Source: Bacilli bacterium
Lineage (GTDB): Bacteria > Bacillota > Bacilli > RF39 > UBA660
Length of the DNA: 64,000 nucleotides
Reading direction: 5' to 3'
NCBI GenBank assembly: GCA_017525855.1
Contig: JAFXSE010000004.1
Span: 1-64,000 of the forward strand
Under the pieces are notes generated by a model. The model was not told the DNA's origin. It did no database searches and was given only the letters and a program-made list of their open reading frames with translations. Within the stretch, counting starts at the first letter, position 1; the number at the start of each line of letters is the position of its first letter. This document shows, in pieces, positions 27,808 to 35,147 of this stretch. A program made the translations under genes and the position numbers.

Positions 27808-27991
27808 AGCAATTCTTTATATTATAGTAACAATAGCTGTTATTTGGTCATTAGAATCAATTAATATTAATCAAATATTTAAAAAAAATAGAGTAATACA
27901 AGCTAGAGTGTTTTATTTTCTTTTAGCACTTGCTATTATTTATCCTGTAACAAATTTCCTATGGGATTTCTTTTTAGCAACAAAAATATAA
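27797..27991 (+). CDS. DUF1146 (YwzB-like) small membrane protein
   Basis: 64 aa with two membrane helices (residues 4-20 and 39-60) separated by a basic loop that includes INQIFKKN, the DUF1146 pattern. YwzB lies near murAA-spoIID-spoIIQ in Bacillus, and here it directly precedes spoIIQ. Starts inside the end of rpiB, implying coupling. Function unknown. Confidence 0.75.
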   Translation: MNAKAILYIIVTIAVIWSLESININQIFKKNRVIQARVFYFLLALAIIYPVTNFLWDFFLATKI

Positions 27992-28046
27992 AAAAATAAT
28001 GTATAAAAACTTCATTATTGAGAAAAATTAATAATGAGGTGGAAAA

Positions 28047-28763
28047 ATGAAAACAAAAAAATTAAAAGGATGGGTATTACCAAGTTTATATGGATGTTTC
28101 TTTATTGGAATATTTTTAGTGACAATGGGTGTTTCCAATTTATTAATGGAAAAAACAGATACTAAAGAACCTAAAGAAAACATAAATTATGTATCAGATA
28201 CAGTTATTGATGAAGAAATACCAGTAGTACAAGAAGTAAAAAAGATTCTAAAACCTTATATAAATGAAAATGTAAAAGTTGGAAAATACTTTTATGACTT
28301 TAAAGGTGATGAATCAAAACAACAAAATTCAATAACTTATCACAATAATACATATATGCAGAATTCTGGAGTAGATTATACATTAGAAGAAGTATTTGAT
28401 GTATTAAGTATCTTAGATGGAACCGTGACAAACGTAGTAAAAGATGAATTGCTTGGAAATTGCGTTGAGATAAAACATGACAATAATTATACAAGTATAT
28501 ATCAAAGTTTATCTGAAGTTAATGTAAAAAAAGGAGATACTGTATCAGCTGGACAATTAATAGGAAAAAGTGGAGAGAATACATTAGATAAAGATATGGG
28601 TAATCACTTACACTTTGAATTATATATTAATGGTGAAGTCGTTAATCCTTTAGATTACGTAGATAAAGAGTTAAGTACTGAACAAACAATCGCAACAGAA
28701 GAAAATCAAGCAGCACAAACTACTACTGAAGAACAATCTACAAATAAAAATGAAGAAGAGTAA
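28047..28763 (+). CDS. spoIIQ: SpoIIQ-like LytM-domain protein (degenerate M23)
   Basis: 238 aa. Short cytoplasmic N-terminus, membrane helix at about residues 12-33, then a LytM/M23 domain (95-220). The second motif HLHFEL is intact, but the first ligand position reads QNSGVD where active M23 enzymes have HxGxD, so Asn106 replaces His. B. subtilis SpoIIQ is likewise a degenerate LytM protein. In spores SpoIIQ pairs with SpoIIIAH to link forespore and mother cell. The C-terminal tail is Thr/Gln/Glu-rich and low complexity. Position just before mbl also suits spoIIQ. An ordinary M23 protein is the alternative. Confidence 0.75.
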   Translation: MKTKKLKGWVLPSLYGCFFIGIFLVTMGVSNLLMEKTDTKEPKENINYVSDTVIDEEIPVVQEVKKILKPYINENVKVGKYFYDFKGDESKQQNSITYHNNTYMQNSGVDYTLEEVFDVLSILDGTVTNVVKDELLGNCVEIKHDNNYTSIYQSLSEVNVKKGDTVSAGQLIGKSGENTLDKDMGNHLHFELYINGEVVNPLDYVDKELSTEQTIATEENQAAQTTTEEQSTNKNEEE

Positions 28764-28775
28764 TCTTCTTTTTTC
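28753..28775 (+). terminator. Hairpin overlapping the spoIIQ stop codon
   Basis: AAGAAGA (28753-28759), GTAA loop, TCTTCTT (28764-28770), then T4. Confidence 0.55.
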
Positions 28776-28795
28776 ATAAATAAAGGAGTGAAAAA

Positions 28796-29791
28796 GTGTT
28801 AAATAAAGATATAGGAATAGACCTAGGAACGGCAAATGTGCTCATATATATAAAAGGAGAAGGTATAGTCTTAAATGAACCAAACATAGTTGCTATTGAT
28901 ACACAAGAAAACAAAGTACTAGCAGTGGGAACAAAAGCAAGAGAAATGTTAGGAAGAACGCCAAGAAATGTTAAAGCAATTAAACCCATGAAAAACGGAG
29001 TAATAGCCGACTTTGAGGTTACAGAACTATTATTAGATAGTTTCATTAAAAAAGTTAAAGCAAAAAATATATTAAAGAAACCAAGAGTTCTTATATGTTG
29101 TCCTTCAAATATCACTGATGTAGAAAAAAATGCAATAATTGAAGCCACTAGAAATTCAGGAGCAAGCAAAATATATATAGAAGAAGAACCAAAAGTAGCT
29201 GCTCTAGGAGCAGGAATGAAAATAAATAAACCAAGTGGTAATATGGTAGTAGATATAGGCGGAGGAACAACAGATATAGCAGTCTTATCGCTAAATGATA
29301 TAGTAACATCAGCATCTATTAATATTGCGGGGAATAAGTTTGATCAAGATATTATAAAATATATTAAAGAGAAATATCAATTACTAATTGGTGAATTAGC
29401 TGCTGAAACAATAAAAAAAGAATTTGCAAATGTATATAAATATGATGAGAATGAAGAATTAACAGTAAAAGGTAGAAATTTAATTACTGGTTTACCTACT
29501 ACAATAACTTTATCACAAGAAGATACAAAAAAAGCTTTAGATAATAGTATTGAAAAAATAGTTAAAATAATTTCTAATGTATTAGAAGAAACACCTCCTG
29601 AATTATCAGCCGATATAATAGAAAAAGGCATAGTATTAACCGGTGGAGGTGCAATGCTCAATGGATTGCAACAAAGATTAACAGAAGAATTATCTCTTCC
29701 AGTTCTAATAGCTCAATCGCCATTAACTTGTGTTATTGAAGGTACAAAAGTACTATTAGATGATATAAAAACACTGAAAAAAATATCATAA
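28796..29791 (+). CDS. mbl: MreB/Mbl rod-shape actin homologue
   Basis: 331 aa actin-fold ATPase directing elongasome movement. IGIDLGTANVLIYIKGEGIVLNEPN (phosphate 1), KAIKPMKNGVIADFE, ARNSGASKIYIEEEPKVAALGAG-type block, VVDIGGGTTDIAV (phosphate 2) and VLTGGGAMLNGL (adenosine). GTG start, supported by AAAGGAG and family N-terminus. I choose mbl over mreB from its place after spoIIQ, as in Bacillus. Confidence 0.93.
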   Translation: MLNKDIGIDLGTANVLIYIKGEGIVLNEPNIVAIDTQENKVLAVGTKAREMLGRTPRNVKAIKPMKNGVIADFEVTELLLDSFIKKVKAKNILKKPRVLICCPSNITDVEKNAIIEATRNSGASKIYIEEEPKVAALGAGMKINKPSGNMVVDIGGGTTDIAVLSLNDIVTSASINIAGNKFDQDIIKYIKEKYQLLIGELAAETIKKEFANVYKYDENEELTVKGRNLITGLPTTITLSQEDTKKALDNSIEKIVKIISNVLEETPPELSADIIEKGIVLTGGGAMLNGLQQRLTEELSLPVLIAQSPLTCVIEGTKVLLDDIKTLKKIS

Positions 29792-29853
29792 ATATTATTT
29801 CCCTTTTCTAATTAATCATAATTTGCTATAATAAAAACAAAGAGAGGCTTATT

Positions 29854-31002
29854 ATGAATAATGAAGTATTAAACGCATTAAAAATAGTTATAACCACATT
29901 TATTTGTTCGGCTATAATTATGCCATTTATGATTAAGATAGCAAAACATGTAGGTGCAATAGATAGACCAAGAAGTGATGAGGATAATAGGCATATTCAT
30001 ACTACTGCAACCCCATTTTTTGGAGGATTAGGAATATTTTTAAGCTTTCTATTAAGCTATATGCTATTTGGAACTCCAAGTATTAAAATGAATTCAATTT
30101 TAATAGGAAGTTTCATAGTAATATTAACTGGTATTACAGACGATATTAAACCAATAAAATCCTGGCAAAAATTTATTGGTCATTTAATAGCTGCATCCGT
30201 AATCACCTTTTATGGAGACATAACACTAAATAATATAACCGCATTTGGATTTAATTTAGATTTTGGAATTTTTGCTTATCCAATTACTATTCTTTTTATA
30301 GTAGCTTGTACCAATATTATTAATTTAATAGATGGACTAGATGGATTAAGTGGAGGAATATGTTCAATATTCTTCTTAACAATTGGAATTATAGGAATAT
30401 ATCAAGGGCGTGGTGGAAGCCTAGTAATGATTTTAACATTCATTATGTTAGGTGCTACATTAGGTTTCCTACTATATAATTTTCACCCAGCTAAAATATT
30501 TGCAGGAGACTGTTCCACATTTTTAGGCTTTATTATAGCAATTATATCTTTATTAGAGTTTAAAGGACCTGCTTTAACATCATTCTTTGTTCCAATAGCA
30601 ATTCTTGCTATACCAATATTAGATACATTATTTGCAATAATAAGAAGAATGTTAAAAGGAAAACCTATATTTTCTGCAGATAAACAACACCTACATCACC
30701 AATTATTAGGAATGAATTTTTCACAAACCGTGACAGTACTAATAATATATGTTATTGACATATTATTTTCTATAGCTACAGTTTTATTTATGATAAAAGA
30801 TCCAAAAGTAGGGATTGTTATTTATATAATTCTATTTATCTTAATAATATGGTTTGTATTTCATACGAGCATTATATCTGATAAAAATCCAGAAAGACTT
30901 CAAAAATTAGAACAAAAACTTGGAATGAAAAAGAAAAAATTAGAACCAAATAAAAGCAATGAAGATAATAAAAGAAAAAAAACAACTATCAATAAAAAGT
31001 AG
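29854..31002 (+). CDS. tagO: Undecaprenyl-phosphate GlcNAc-1-phosphate transferase (TagO/WecA type)
   Basis: 382 aa MraY-superfamily integral membrane enzyme with about 10-11 helices. DRPRSDEDNRHIHTTATPFFGG near the start, Asp pair in GITDDIKPIKSW, the catalytic NLIDGLDGLSGG, and the cytoplasmic HLHHQLLGM loop. It starts glycopolymer assembly (teichoic acid or capsule linkage unit) on undecaprenyl phosphate. The last 40 residues are Lys/Asn-rich. Monocistronic, with a strong terminator. Confidence 0.87.
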   Translation: MNNEVLNALKIVITTFICSAIIMPFMIKIAKHVGAIDRPRSDEDNRHIHTTATPFFGGLGIFLSFLLSYMLFGTPSIKMNSILIGSFIVILTGITDDIKPIKSWQKFIGHLIAASVITFYGDITLNNITAFGFNLDFGIFAYPITILFIVACTNIINLIDGLDGLSGGICSIFFLTIGIIGIYQGRGGSLVMILTFIMLGATLGFLLYNFHPAKIFAGDCSTFLGFIIAIISLLEFKGPALTSFFVPIAILAIPILDTLFAIIRRMLKGKPIFSADKQHLHHQLLGMNFSQTVTVLIIYVIDILFSIATVLFMIKDPKVGIVIYIILFILIIWFVFHTSIISDKNPERLQKLEQKLGMKKKKLEPNKSNEDNKRKKTTINKK

Positions 31003-31014
31003 TTGTTTTTTTTA
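30979..31014 (+). terminator. Terminator overlapping the end of tagO
   Basis: AACAACTA (30981-30988) pairs with TAGTTGTT (31000-31007), then T-run. Confidence 0.85.
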
Positions 31015-31079
31015 TATTTTTTATACCACAAATGGAAAAATATGGTAAAATTATGAAGTGTGGATTGGAAGTGATAAAA

Positions 31080-31799
31080 TTGCTAAACTTTGTAGTATGC
31101 GATGATAATAAAAGCTTTTCTAAAATAATGAAAACAACAATTGATAATTATATGCTAAATTATGAGCAGGACTATAAAATTTTCCATTTTGAAGGTTATG
31201 ATGAAAAATTCGAAGAATTTGTTAATAAAGATATAGGTTTTAAAATCTATTTTTTAGATATTAAGACAAAACATGGTTCTGGACTTGATGCTGCCAGAGT
31301 AATTAGAGAAAAGTATGACGATTGGGTATCAATCATAATAATAGTAACTTCCCATGAAGAATATAGATATGAAGCATTGAGTAATAGACTATACTTATTA
31401 GACTTTGTTAATAAACTAAATAACTGTGAAGAACACATTAAAGATGATATTAAAAAAGCAATTAATAATTATAATAAAAGATACAAGAGTTTAAGTTATG
31501 AGTATAATCATATCTTTCATAAAATAGAATTTAGACATATCATAAATATAGAAAAAGAACAAGATAGTAAAAGATGTATTATAAGAACTACTTATGGTAA
31601 TACATATATTTCAGAAACTCTAAATGAAGTAAAAGCTAAATTGGATGATAGATTTATAAAAACTCATAGAAGTTTAATAATTAATAAAGATAAAATTTGT
31701 AGTTTCGATCCCAAAACCAATACTTTAGAATTTTCAGATGGTAGTCAAACTAATTTGATTGCAAGAAGTAAAAAGAAGGAGTTGATGAGAGTATGTTAA
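31080..31799 (+). CDS. agrA: AgrA/ComE-type response regulator with LytTR DNA-binding domain
   Basis: About 239 aa. Receiver domain with the acidic pair VVCDDN and phospho-acceptor in YFLDIKT (about residue 58), then a LytTR domain from about residue 140 (HIINIEKEQDSKRCII, FIKTHRSLIINKDKI). Longer frames start at 31032, but those ATGs fall in a promoter-like TATGGTAAAAT. GGAAGTGAT at 31067-31075 favours the TTG at 31080. It overlaps the kinase gene by seven bases. With the kinase and the opposing agrB-agrD it forms a complete agr circuit. Confidence 0.87.
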   Translation: MLNFVVCDDNKSFSKIMKTTIDNYMLNYEQDYKIFHFEGYDEKFEEFVNKDIGFKIYFLDIKTKHGSGLDAARVIREKYDDWVSIIIIVTSHEEYRYEALSNRLYLLDFVNKLNNCEEHIKDDIKKAINNYNKRYKSLSYEYNHIFHKIEFRHIINIEKEQDSKRCIIRTTYGNTYISETLNEVKAKLDDRFIKTHRSLIINKDKICSFDPKTNTLEFSDGSQTNLIARSKKKELMRVC

Positions 31800-33109
31800 T
31801 GCATGCTTCAGTATTACTTTCTTCAATAATGTGTGGAACATTAATAGTCTATGAAACTGCAGTGATACTAAAAGAAGAATATATAAGAAATAAGAAAAAA
31901 CTATTTATAGCAAGCATTTTGATTTCATTAATTACGTATTTTTCATATAGAATAAAGTATAATGCAGAGAGTAGTTTATTCAAAATAGCACTTTATATAT
32001 TAACTTTCAAAATAATGTATAATGAGTCAACATATAAAGTAATCATATCAACATTTATAATTATGGCATTAATGGTAGGGTGTGATTTATTATCTACACT
32101 AATATTTATAGCTTTTATTACAATTGATCAAATGCGTGGTGTTTGGTACTGGGTTTTAATGTGCAATATAGTAGTGTGTTTTCTAACTTATCTAATTTTC
32201 AGGGTTCCTATTATAAAAGAAAAAATTCAAAAGTTTGTCTATAATTTGAATGATAATAGCAAATTTTCTACAGTTTTTTTACTACTCATATCAGTAACCG
32301 TAATACTACGTATGCTATATAATATTAGTTTAAATTATAATTGGGGAGAAAACTATCTAATCAACATAATTATAGGAGTGGCTTTTCTAATAATCGTTAT
32401 TATATTTTTAAAAGATAGAATTAATTATTACAATTTAATGAAAAAATATGATTTGCTTTTCGAATGGCTTAAAGAATTGGAAAACAGCGTCGAAGAAAGT
32501 TACTTAATAAACCATGAATATAAAAACCAATTGGCCGTAATTAAAGGATATATAAATAAAGATAATACTAAAATGGCAAATAAATATATTGATGATATTC
32601 TTAATGAAGTAAACACCGATGAAATCTTTGAAATGGCAGAGTTAAAGTATGTTCCAAAAGGAGGAATAAAAGGTTTATTATATTATAAAATACTATGTGC
32701 AAAAAGTAAAAAGGTAACTATAGCATTAGATATAAGTGATAAAGTAACACCAATATTAAGTAAATTTTCGTGTGATAAAAACAAAATCTTATCAAAGACA
32801 CTAGGAATATATTTAGATAATGCTATAGAAGCAGCCATGGTAACAAGAAAGAAAATTGTAAACATAGAAATGTATTTGATAGAAGATAATATGTGTATAG
32901 TAATATCTAACTCAATAAATAAAAAAGACGTAGATCTTAAGAGTATATCGAATCGTGGTTATACTACTAAGGGAAAAGGGCATGGTCAAGGATTATATTT
33001 GGTGAATAAAACAATAGGTAAATACAATTGGTTAAATGCTGAAACAAAAATAATTAATAATTATTATATACAAAAACTAAAAATGAATACAAAAAAAATC
33101 ACATCATAA
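31793..33109 (+). CDS. agrC: AgrC-like sensor histidine kinase (GHKL, HPK10 type)
   Basis: 438 aa. The N-terminal half has about six membrane helices, the sensor form that binds cyclic peptides in AgrC. Dimerisation/phosphoacceptor segment NHEYKNQLAVIKGYI at about residue 240, N-box YLDNAIEAAMVT near 344, and G-box GHGQGLYLVNKT near 400. No F-box, as usual for HPK10 kinases. Translationally coupled to agrA. Its 3' end shares a bidirectional terminator with agrD. Confidence 0.87.
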   Translation: MLMHASVLLSSIMCGTLIVYETAVILKEEYIRNKKKLFIASILISLITYFSYRIKYNAESSLFKIALYILTFKIMYNESTYKVIISTFIIMALMVGCDLLSTLIFIAFITIDQMRGVWYWVLMCNIVVCFLTYLIFRVPIIKEKIQKFVYNLNDNSKFSTVFLLLISVTVILRMLYNISLNYNWGENYLINIIIGVAFLIIVIIFLKDRINYYNLMKKYDLLFEWLKELENSVEESYLINHEYKNQLAVIKGYINKDNTKMANKYIDDILNEVNTDEIFEMAELKYVPKGGIKGLLYYKILCAKSKKVTIALDISDKVTPILSKFSCDKNKILSKTLGIYLDNAIEAAMVTRKKIVNIEMYLIEDNMCIVISNSINKKDVDLKSISNRGYTTKGKGHGQGLYLVNKTIGKYNWLNAETKIINNYYIQKLKMNTKKITS

Positions 33110-33130
33110 TGAATCGATGTGATTTTCTTA
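33095..33130. terminator. Bidirectional terminator between agrC and agrD
   Basis: AAAATCACATC (33095-33105) and GATGTGATTTT (33116-33126) form a perfect 11-bp stem with A- and T-rich flanks serving both strands. It overlaps the agrC 3' end. Confidence 0.85.
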
Positions 33131-33250
33131 TTAATCAACTAAGTTCTTTGGTGCATTTGGTTCATCAACAAGAAAAACTACGCATCCAACACTAGCGGCA
33201 CCTGTGATAGCCAAAGCTAGAGCTCCTAATATTCCAGCTAATTTTTTCAC
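33131..33250 (-). CDS. agrD: AgrD-like autoinducing-peptide precursor
   Basis: A 39-residue frame on the minus strand: AGGAGG, 8-base spacer, GTG start, stop TAA at 33131-33133. The N-terminus is an amphipathic helix (KKLAGILGALALAI), then GAASVGCVVFLV, then DEPNAPKNLVD. The last segment aligns with the staphylococcal AgrD tail (DEVEVPKEL), including the Asp-Glu and Pro-Lys-x-Leu positions. The Cys four residues before Leu or five before Val predicts a 5- or 6-residue thiolactone ring. Lies directly after agrB. The mature peptide ends are inference. Confidence 0.8.
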   Translation of the reverse strand: MKKLAGILGALALAITGAASVGCVVFLVDEPNAPKNLVD

Positions 33251-33283
33251 TATAAATACCTCCTTTTTACATCTATTACTAAA

Positions 33284-33302
33284 ATATTCTTTCGAATATT
33301 TA
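33284..33302 (-). promoter_or_regulatory. Hairpin between agrB and agrD
   Basis: AATATTC-TTTC-GAATATT inverted repeat spanning the agrB stop, 30 bases from the agrD ribosome site. A possible processing or attenuation signal that sets the agrB:agrD ratio; inference only. Confidence 0.35.
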
Positions 33303-33899
33303 AGCCTTATTATAATTTAAATAATTTCTATATGGCTGTTTAAATAATTTATATATTAAGGGACTTACCATTATAGACTCTAAGATAAGGGAAGTAACGA
33401 GCAAATATGATAAGTCATAATCCTTAACAAACCAAGATAATAATATATATATTAATGCAATAAATATAGTAGATAGCTTTCTAATCTTTCTTTTCTTTTT
33501 ATTAGGTAGAGGTCTTTTAACAGTATCTGCAGGAGCATATATAGAAAGGACTAATAAACATATTAAACCTACTACAACAAGTAAAACTTTATTTAAATGC
33601 AAATAGCTCATTAGAATTGGTAAAAATACAAAAAGCAAAGTAGAGCATATCAAACATTCAAAACTAGTTCTAGCATGAAAACCAAAGCCAGTAAATCTAA
33701 TAATATTAAAAAATATCAATAGAAGAACTAATTCTTTTGTTACGCCTAACATAATAGCAAGTAGACAAATAATAACTAATTTAGTAAAAGTTAAATATAA
33801 CCCTTCTAAACCATATCTTAATTCTTCAATTTCCTCATTACTGTAATTTTTGTACTTAGTTATCCAAGCTATTGTAGTATTTAAATACTTCTCTTTCAT
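33300..33899 (-). CDS. agrB: AgrB-like membrane cysteine endopeptidase
   Basis: 199 aa, five to six membrane helices. The catalytic pair falls where AgrB has it: His75 in FGFHARTSFEC and Cys82. The following basic segment KRPLPNKKKRKIRK is the conserved cytoplasmic loop. AgrB cleaves the AgrD tail and forms the thiolactone. AAGGAGG immediately precedes the ATG. It reads toward agrD and away from the cold-shock gene. Tail-to-tail with agrAC rather than in one operon as in Staphylococcus. Confidence 0.9.
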   Translation of the reverse strand: MKEKYLNTTIAWITKYKNYSNEEIEELRYGLEGLYLTFTKLVIICLLAIMLGVTKELVLLLIFFNIIRFTGFGFHARTSFECLICSTLLFVFLPILMSYLHLNKVLLVVVGLICLLVLSIYAPADTVKRPLPNKKKRKIRKLSTIFIALIYILLSWFVKDYDLSYLLVTSLILESIMVSPLIYKLFKQPYRNYLNYNKA

Positions 33900-34148
33900 A
33901 CAACCTCCTTAACCTAATAAAATCTTAACATGAAGAAAAATTACATAATAATTAGACATTAAAACATTAATATGAGTATTTAAATTAGAAAAAAGGCAGA
34001 AAAATATTAACTAAAATTACCAAAAAATCCCTTAGATTGACGCTTTAGGGAAATGGATATGTAACAATTGTTTTTTTGATAAACTAGATATGCGCACAAA
34101 CAATAAAAAAGTTGGTTAACTGATGTAAAAAGAAGGTGAGGTGGCAGT
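33900..34148. other. Divergent regulatory interval between agrB and the cold-shock gene
   Basis: About 250 bases. The left part must carry the agrB promoter (minus strand). The right part is probably the long leader typical of cold-shock genes: it has a short TCCCT/AGGGA hairpin near 34027-34051 and a strong AGAAGGTGAGGTGG ribosome site. No reading frame here looks real; the minus-strand frame over 34007-34228 overlaps the cold-shock gene and is a shadow. Confidence 0.4.
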
Positions 34149-34367
34149 ATGGTAGGACGCGTAAAATGGTTCAACAATGAAAAAGGATATGGCTTTGTTG
34201 AATACAAAGATAATGAAGACGTATTCATTCATTACAGTACTATTCAAACTGAAGGATACAAAACCCTAGCAGAAGGGCAATATGTAAAATTTGATTTGAT
34301 AAGTACACCAAAAGGATACCAAGCATTAAATGTTTGCCCTGTTAAAGAACCAATAGGAGCAGAATAA
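34149..34367 (+). CDS. Cold-shock-family RNA-binding protein
   Basis: 72 aa single cold-shock domain: GRVKWFNNEKGYGFVEY (RNP1) and VFIHYS (RNP2). YKTLAEGQYVKFDL is typical of CspB/CspA. RNA chaperone. Slightly longer than the usual 66-67 residues, with an extra VKEPIGAE tail. Strong RBS and long leader suggest post-transcriptional control. Confidence 0.95.
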   Translation: MVGRVKWFNNEKGYGFVEYKDNEDVFIHYSTIQTEGYKTLAEGQYVKFDLISTPKGYQALNVCPVKEPIGAE

Positions 34368-34375
34368 CCATTCTT

Positions 34376-34454
34376 TGCTATAACTATTAATCATTCTTAA
34401 TAGTTATAGCAGAGTAAAAGGCCTTTTAGAACTACTATTATTAGTAGTTTTTTT
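34376..34454 (+). terminator. Long perfect hairpin followed by a terminator after the cold-shock gene
   Basis: TGCTATAACTATTAA (34376-34390), loop TCATTC, TTAATAGTTATAGCA (34397-34411): a flawless 15-bp stem with no T-run. A second hairpin, AACTACTA/TAGTAGTT (34430-34449), has the T-run. The first probably protects the mRNA end; the second terminates. Confidence 0.75.
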
Positions 34455-34558
34455 GATTCTAATAATTTAATAATATTATTAAAAACACTATTAATAATAA
34501 AAAACACTATTCTTTTAATAACAAAGTATGGTAAAATATATGTAAGGAGGATGATGTT

Positions 34559-35077
34559 ATGAAATTTATAATCAGAGGAGATAAGATTAAAATTACTGAT
34601 GCAATGAAAGACTACATAGAAGAAAAGTTAGGAAAATTAGATAAATACCTAAAAGATAGCGAATCTATAAGAGCAAATGTAGTAGTAAAAGTAAAGAATA
34701 TTAATCAAATTGTAGAAATAACAATACCTTTAAAAAACATAATTTTACGTTCTGAAGAATCACAAGATGACTTCTATAAGGCTGTTGATAAAACAGTAGA
34801 TAAACTAGAAAGACAAATAAGAAAAAATAAAACAAGATTATCTAAACATTCTAAAGTATCTAAAGAAATTATTATTGAAGATACAGAAGTAGAAGAAGAT
34901 AAGGAAAATATAATAAAACGTAAGAAAATAGAAATAAAACCAATGAATGAAGAAGAAGCTATTCTTCAAATGGAACTATTAGGACATGAATTTTATATGT
35001 ATATGGATAGTGAAAAAGATAAGCACTGCGTAGTCTACAAAAGGAAAGACGGAGGCTATGGAATACTAGAGTCTTAA
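34559..35077 (+). CDS. hpf: Long-form ribosome hibernation promoting factor
   Basis: 172 aa. N-terminal S30AE/YfiA domain (IRGDKIKITDAMKDYIEEKLGKLDKYL, KAVDKTVDKLERQIRKNK), charged linker, and the C-terminal dimerisation domain (IEIKPMNEEEAILQMELLGHEFYMYMD ending GYGILE). The long form makes 100S ribosome dimers in Firmicutes. Directly before secA, the common Firmicutes order. Confidence 0.95.
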   Translation: MKFIIRGDKIKITDAMKDYIEEKLGKLDKYLKDSESIRANVVVKVKNINQIVEITIPLKNIILRSEESQDDFYKAVDKTVDKLERQIRKNKTRLSKHSKVSKEIIIEDTEVEEDKENIIKRKKIEIKPMNEEEAILQMELLGHEFYMYMDSEKDKHCVVYKRKDGGYGILES

Positions 35078-35087
35078 AATAATTAAT

Positions 35088-35118
35088 AAAAAGCCTATGA
35101 AAAAAGGCTTTTTTTTGG
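35088..35118 (+). terminator. Terminator between hpf and secA
   Basis: AAAGCCT / AGGCTTT hairpin with an eight-T run. Confidence 0.85.
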
Positions 35119-35147
35119 TAAAATAATAAATTAAGGGAGATGTTTAG

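Noticed and set aside
27993..28040. Three alternating AATAATG/CATTATT elements before spoIIQ as a riboswitch
   Set aside because: Short AT-only stems in an AT-rich gap are expected by chance; no conserved ligand-binding core is visible.
34007..34228. 73-codon minus-strand frame opposite the cold-shock gene
   Set aside because: Covers the start of a certain gene and its leader; composition is that of a shadow.
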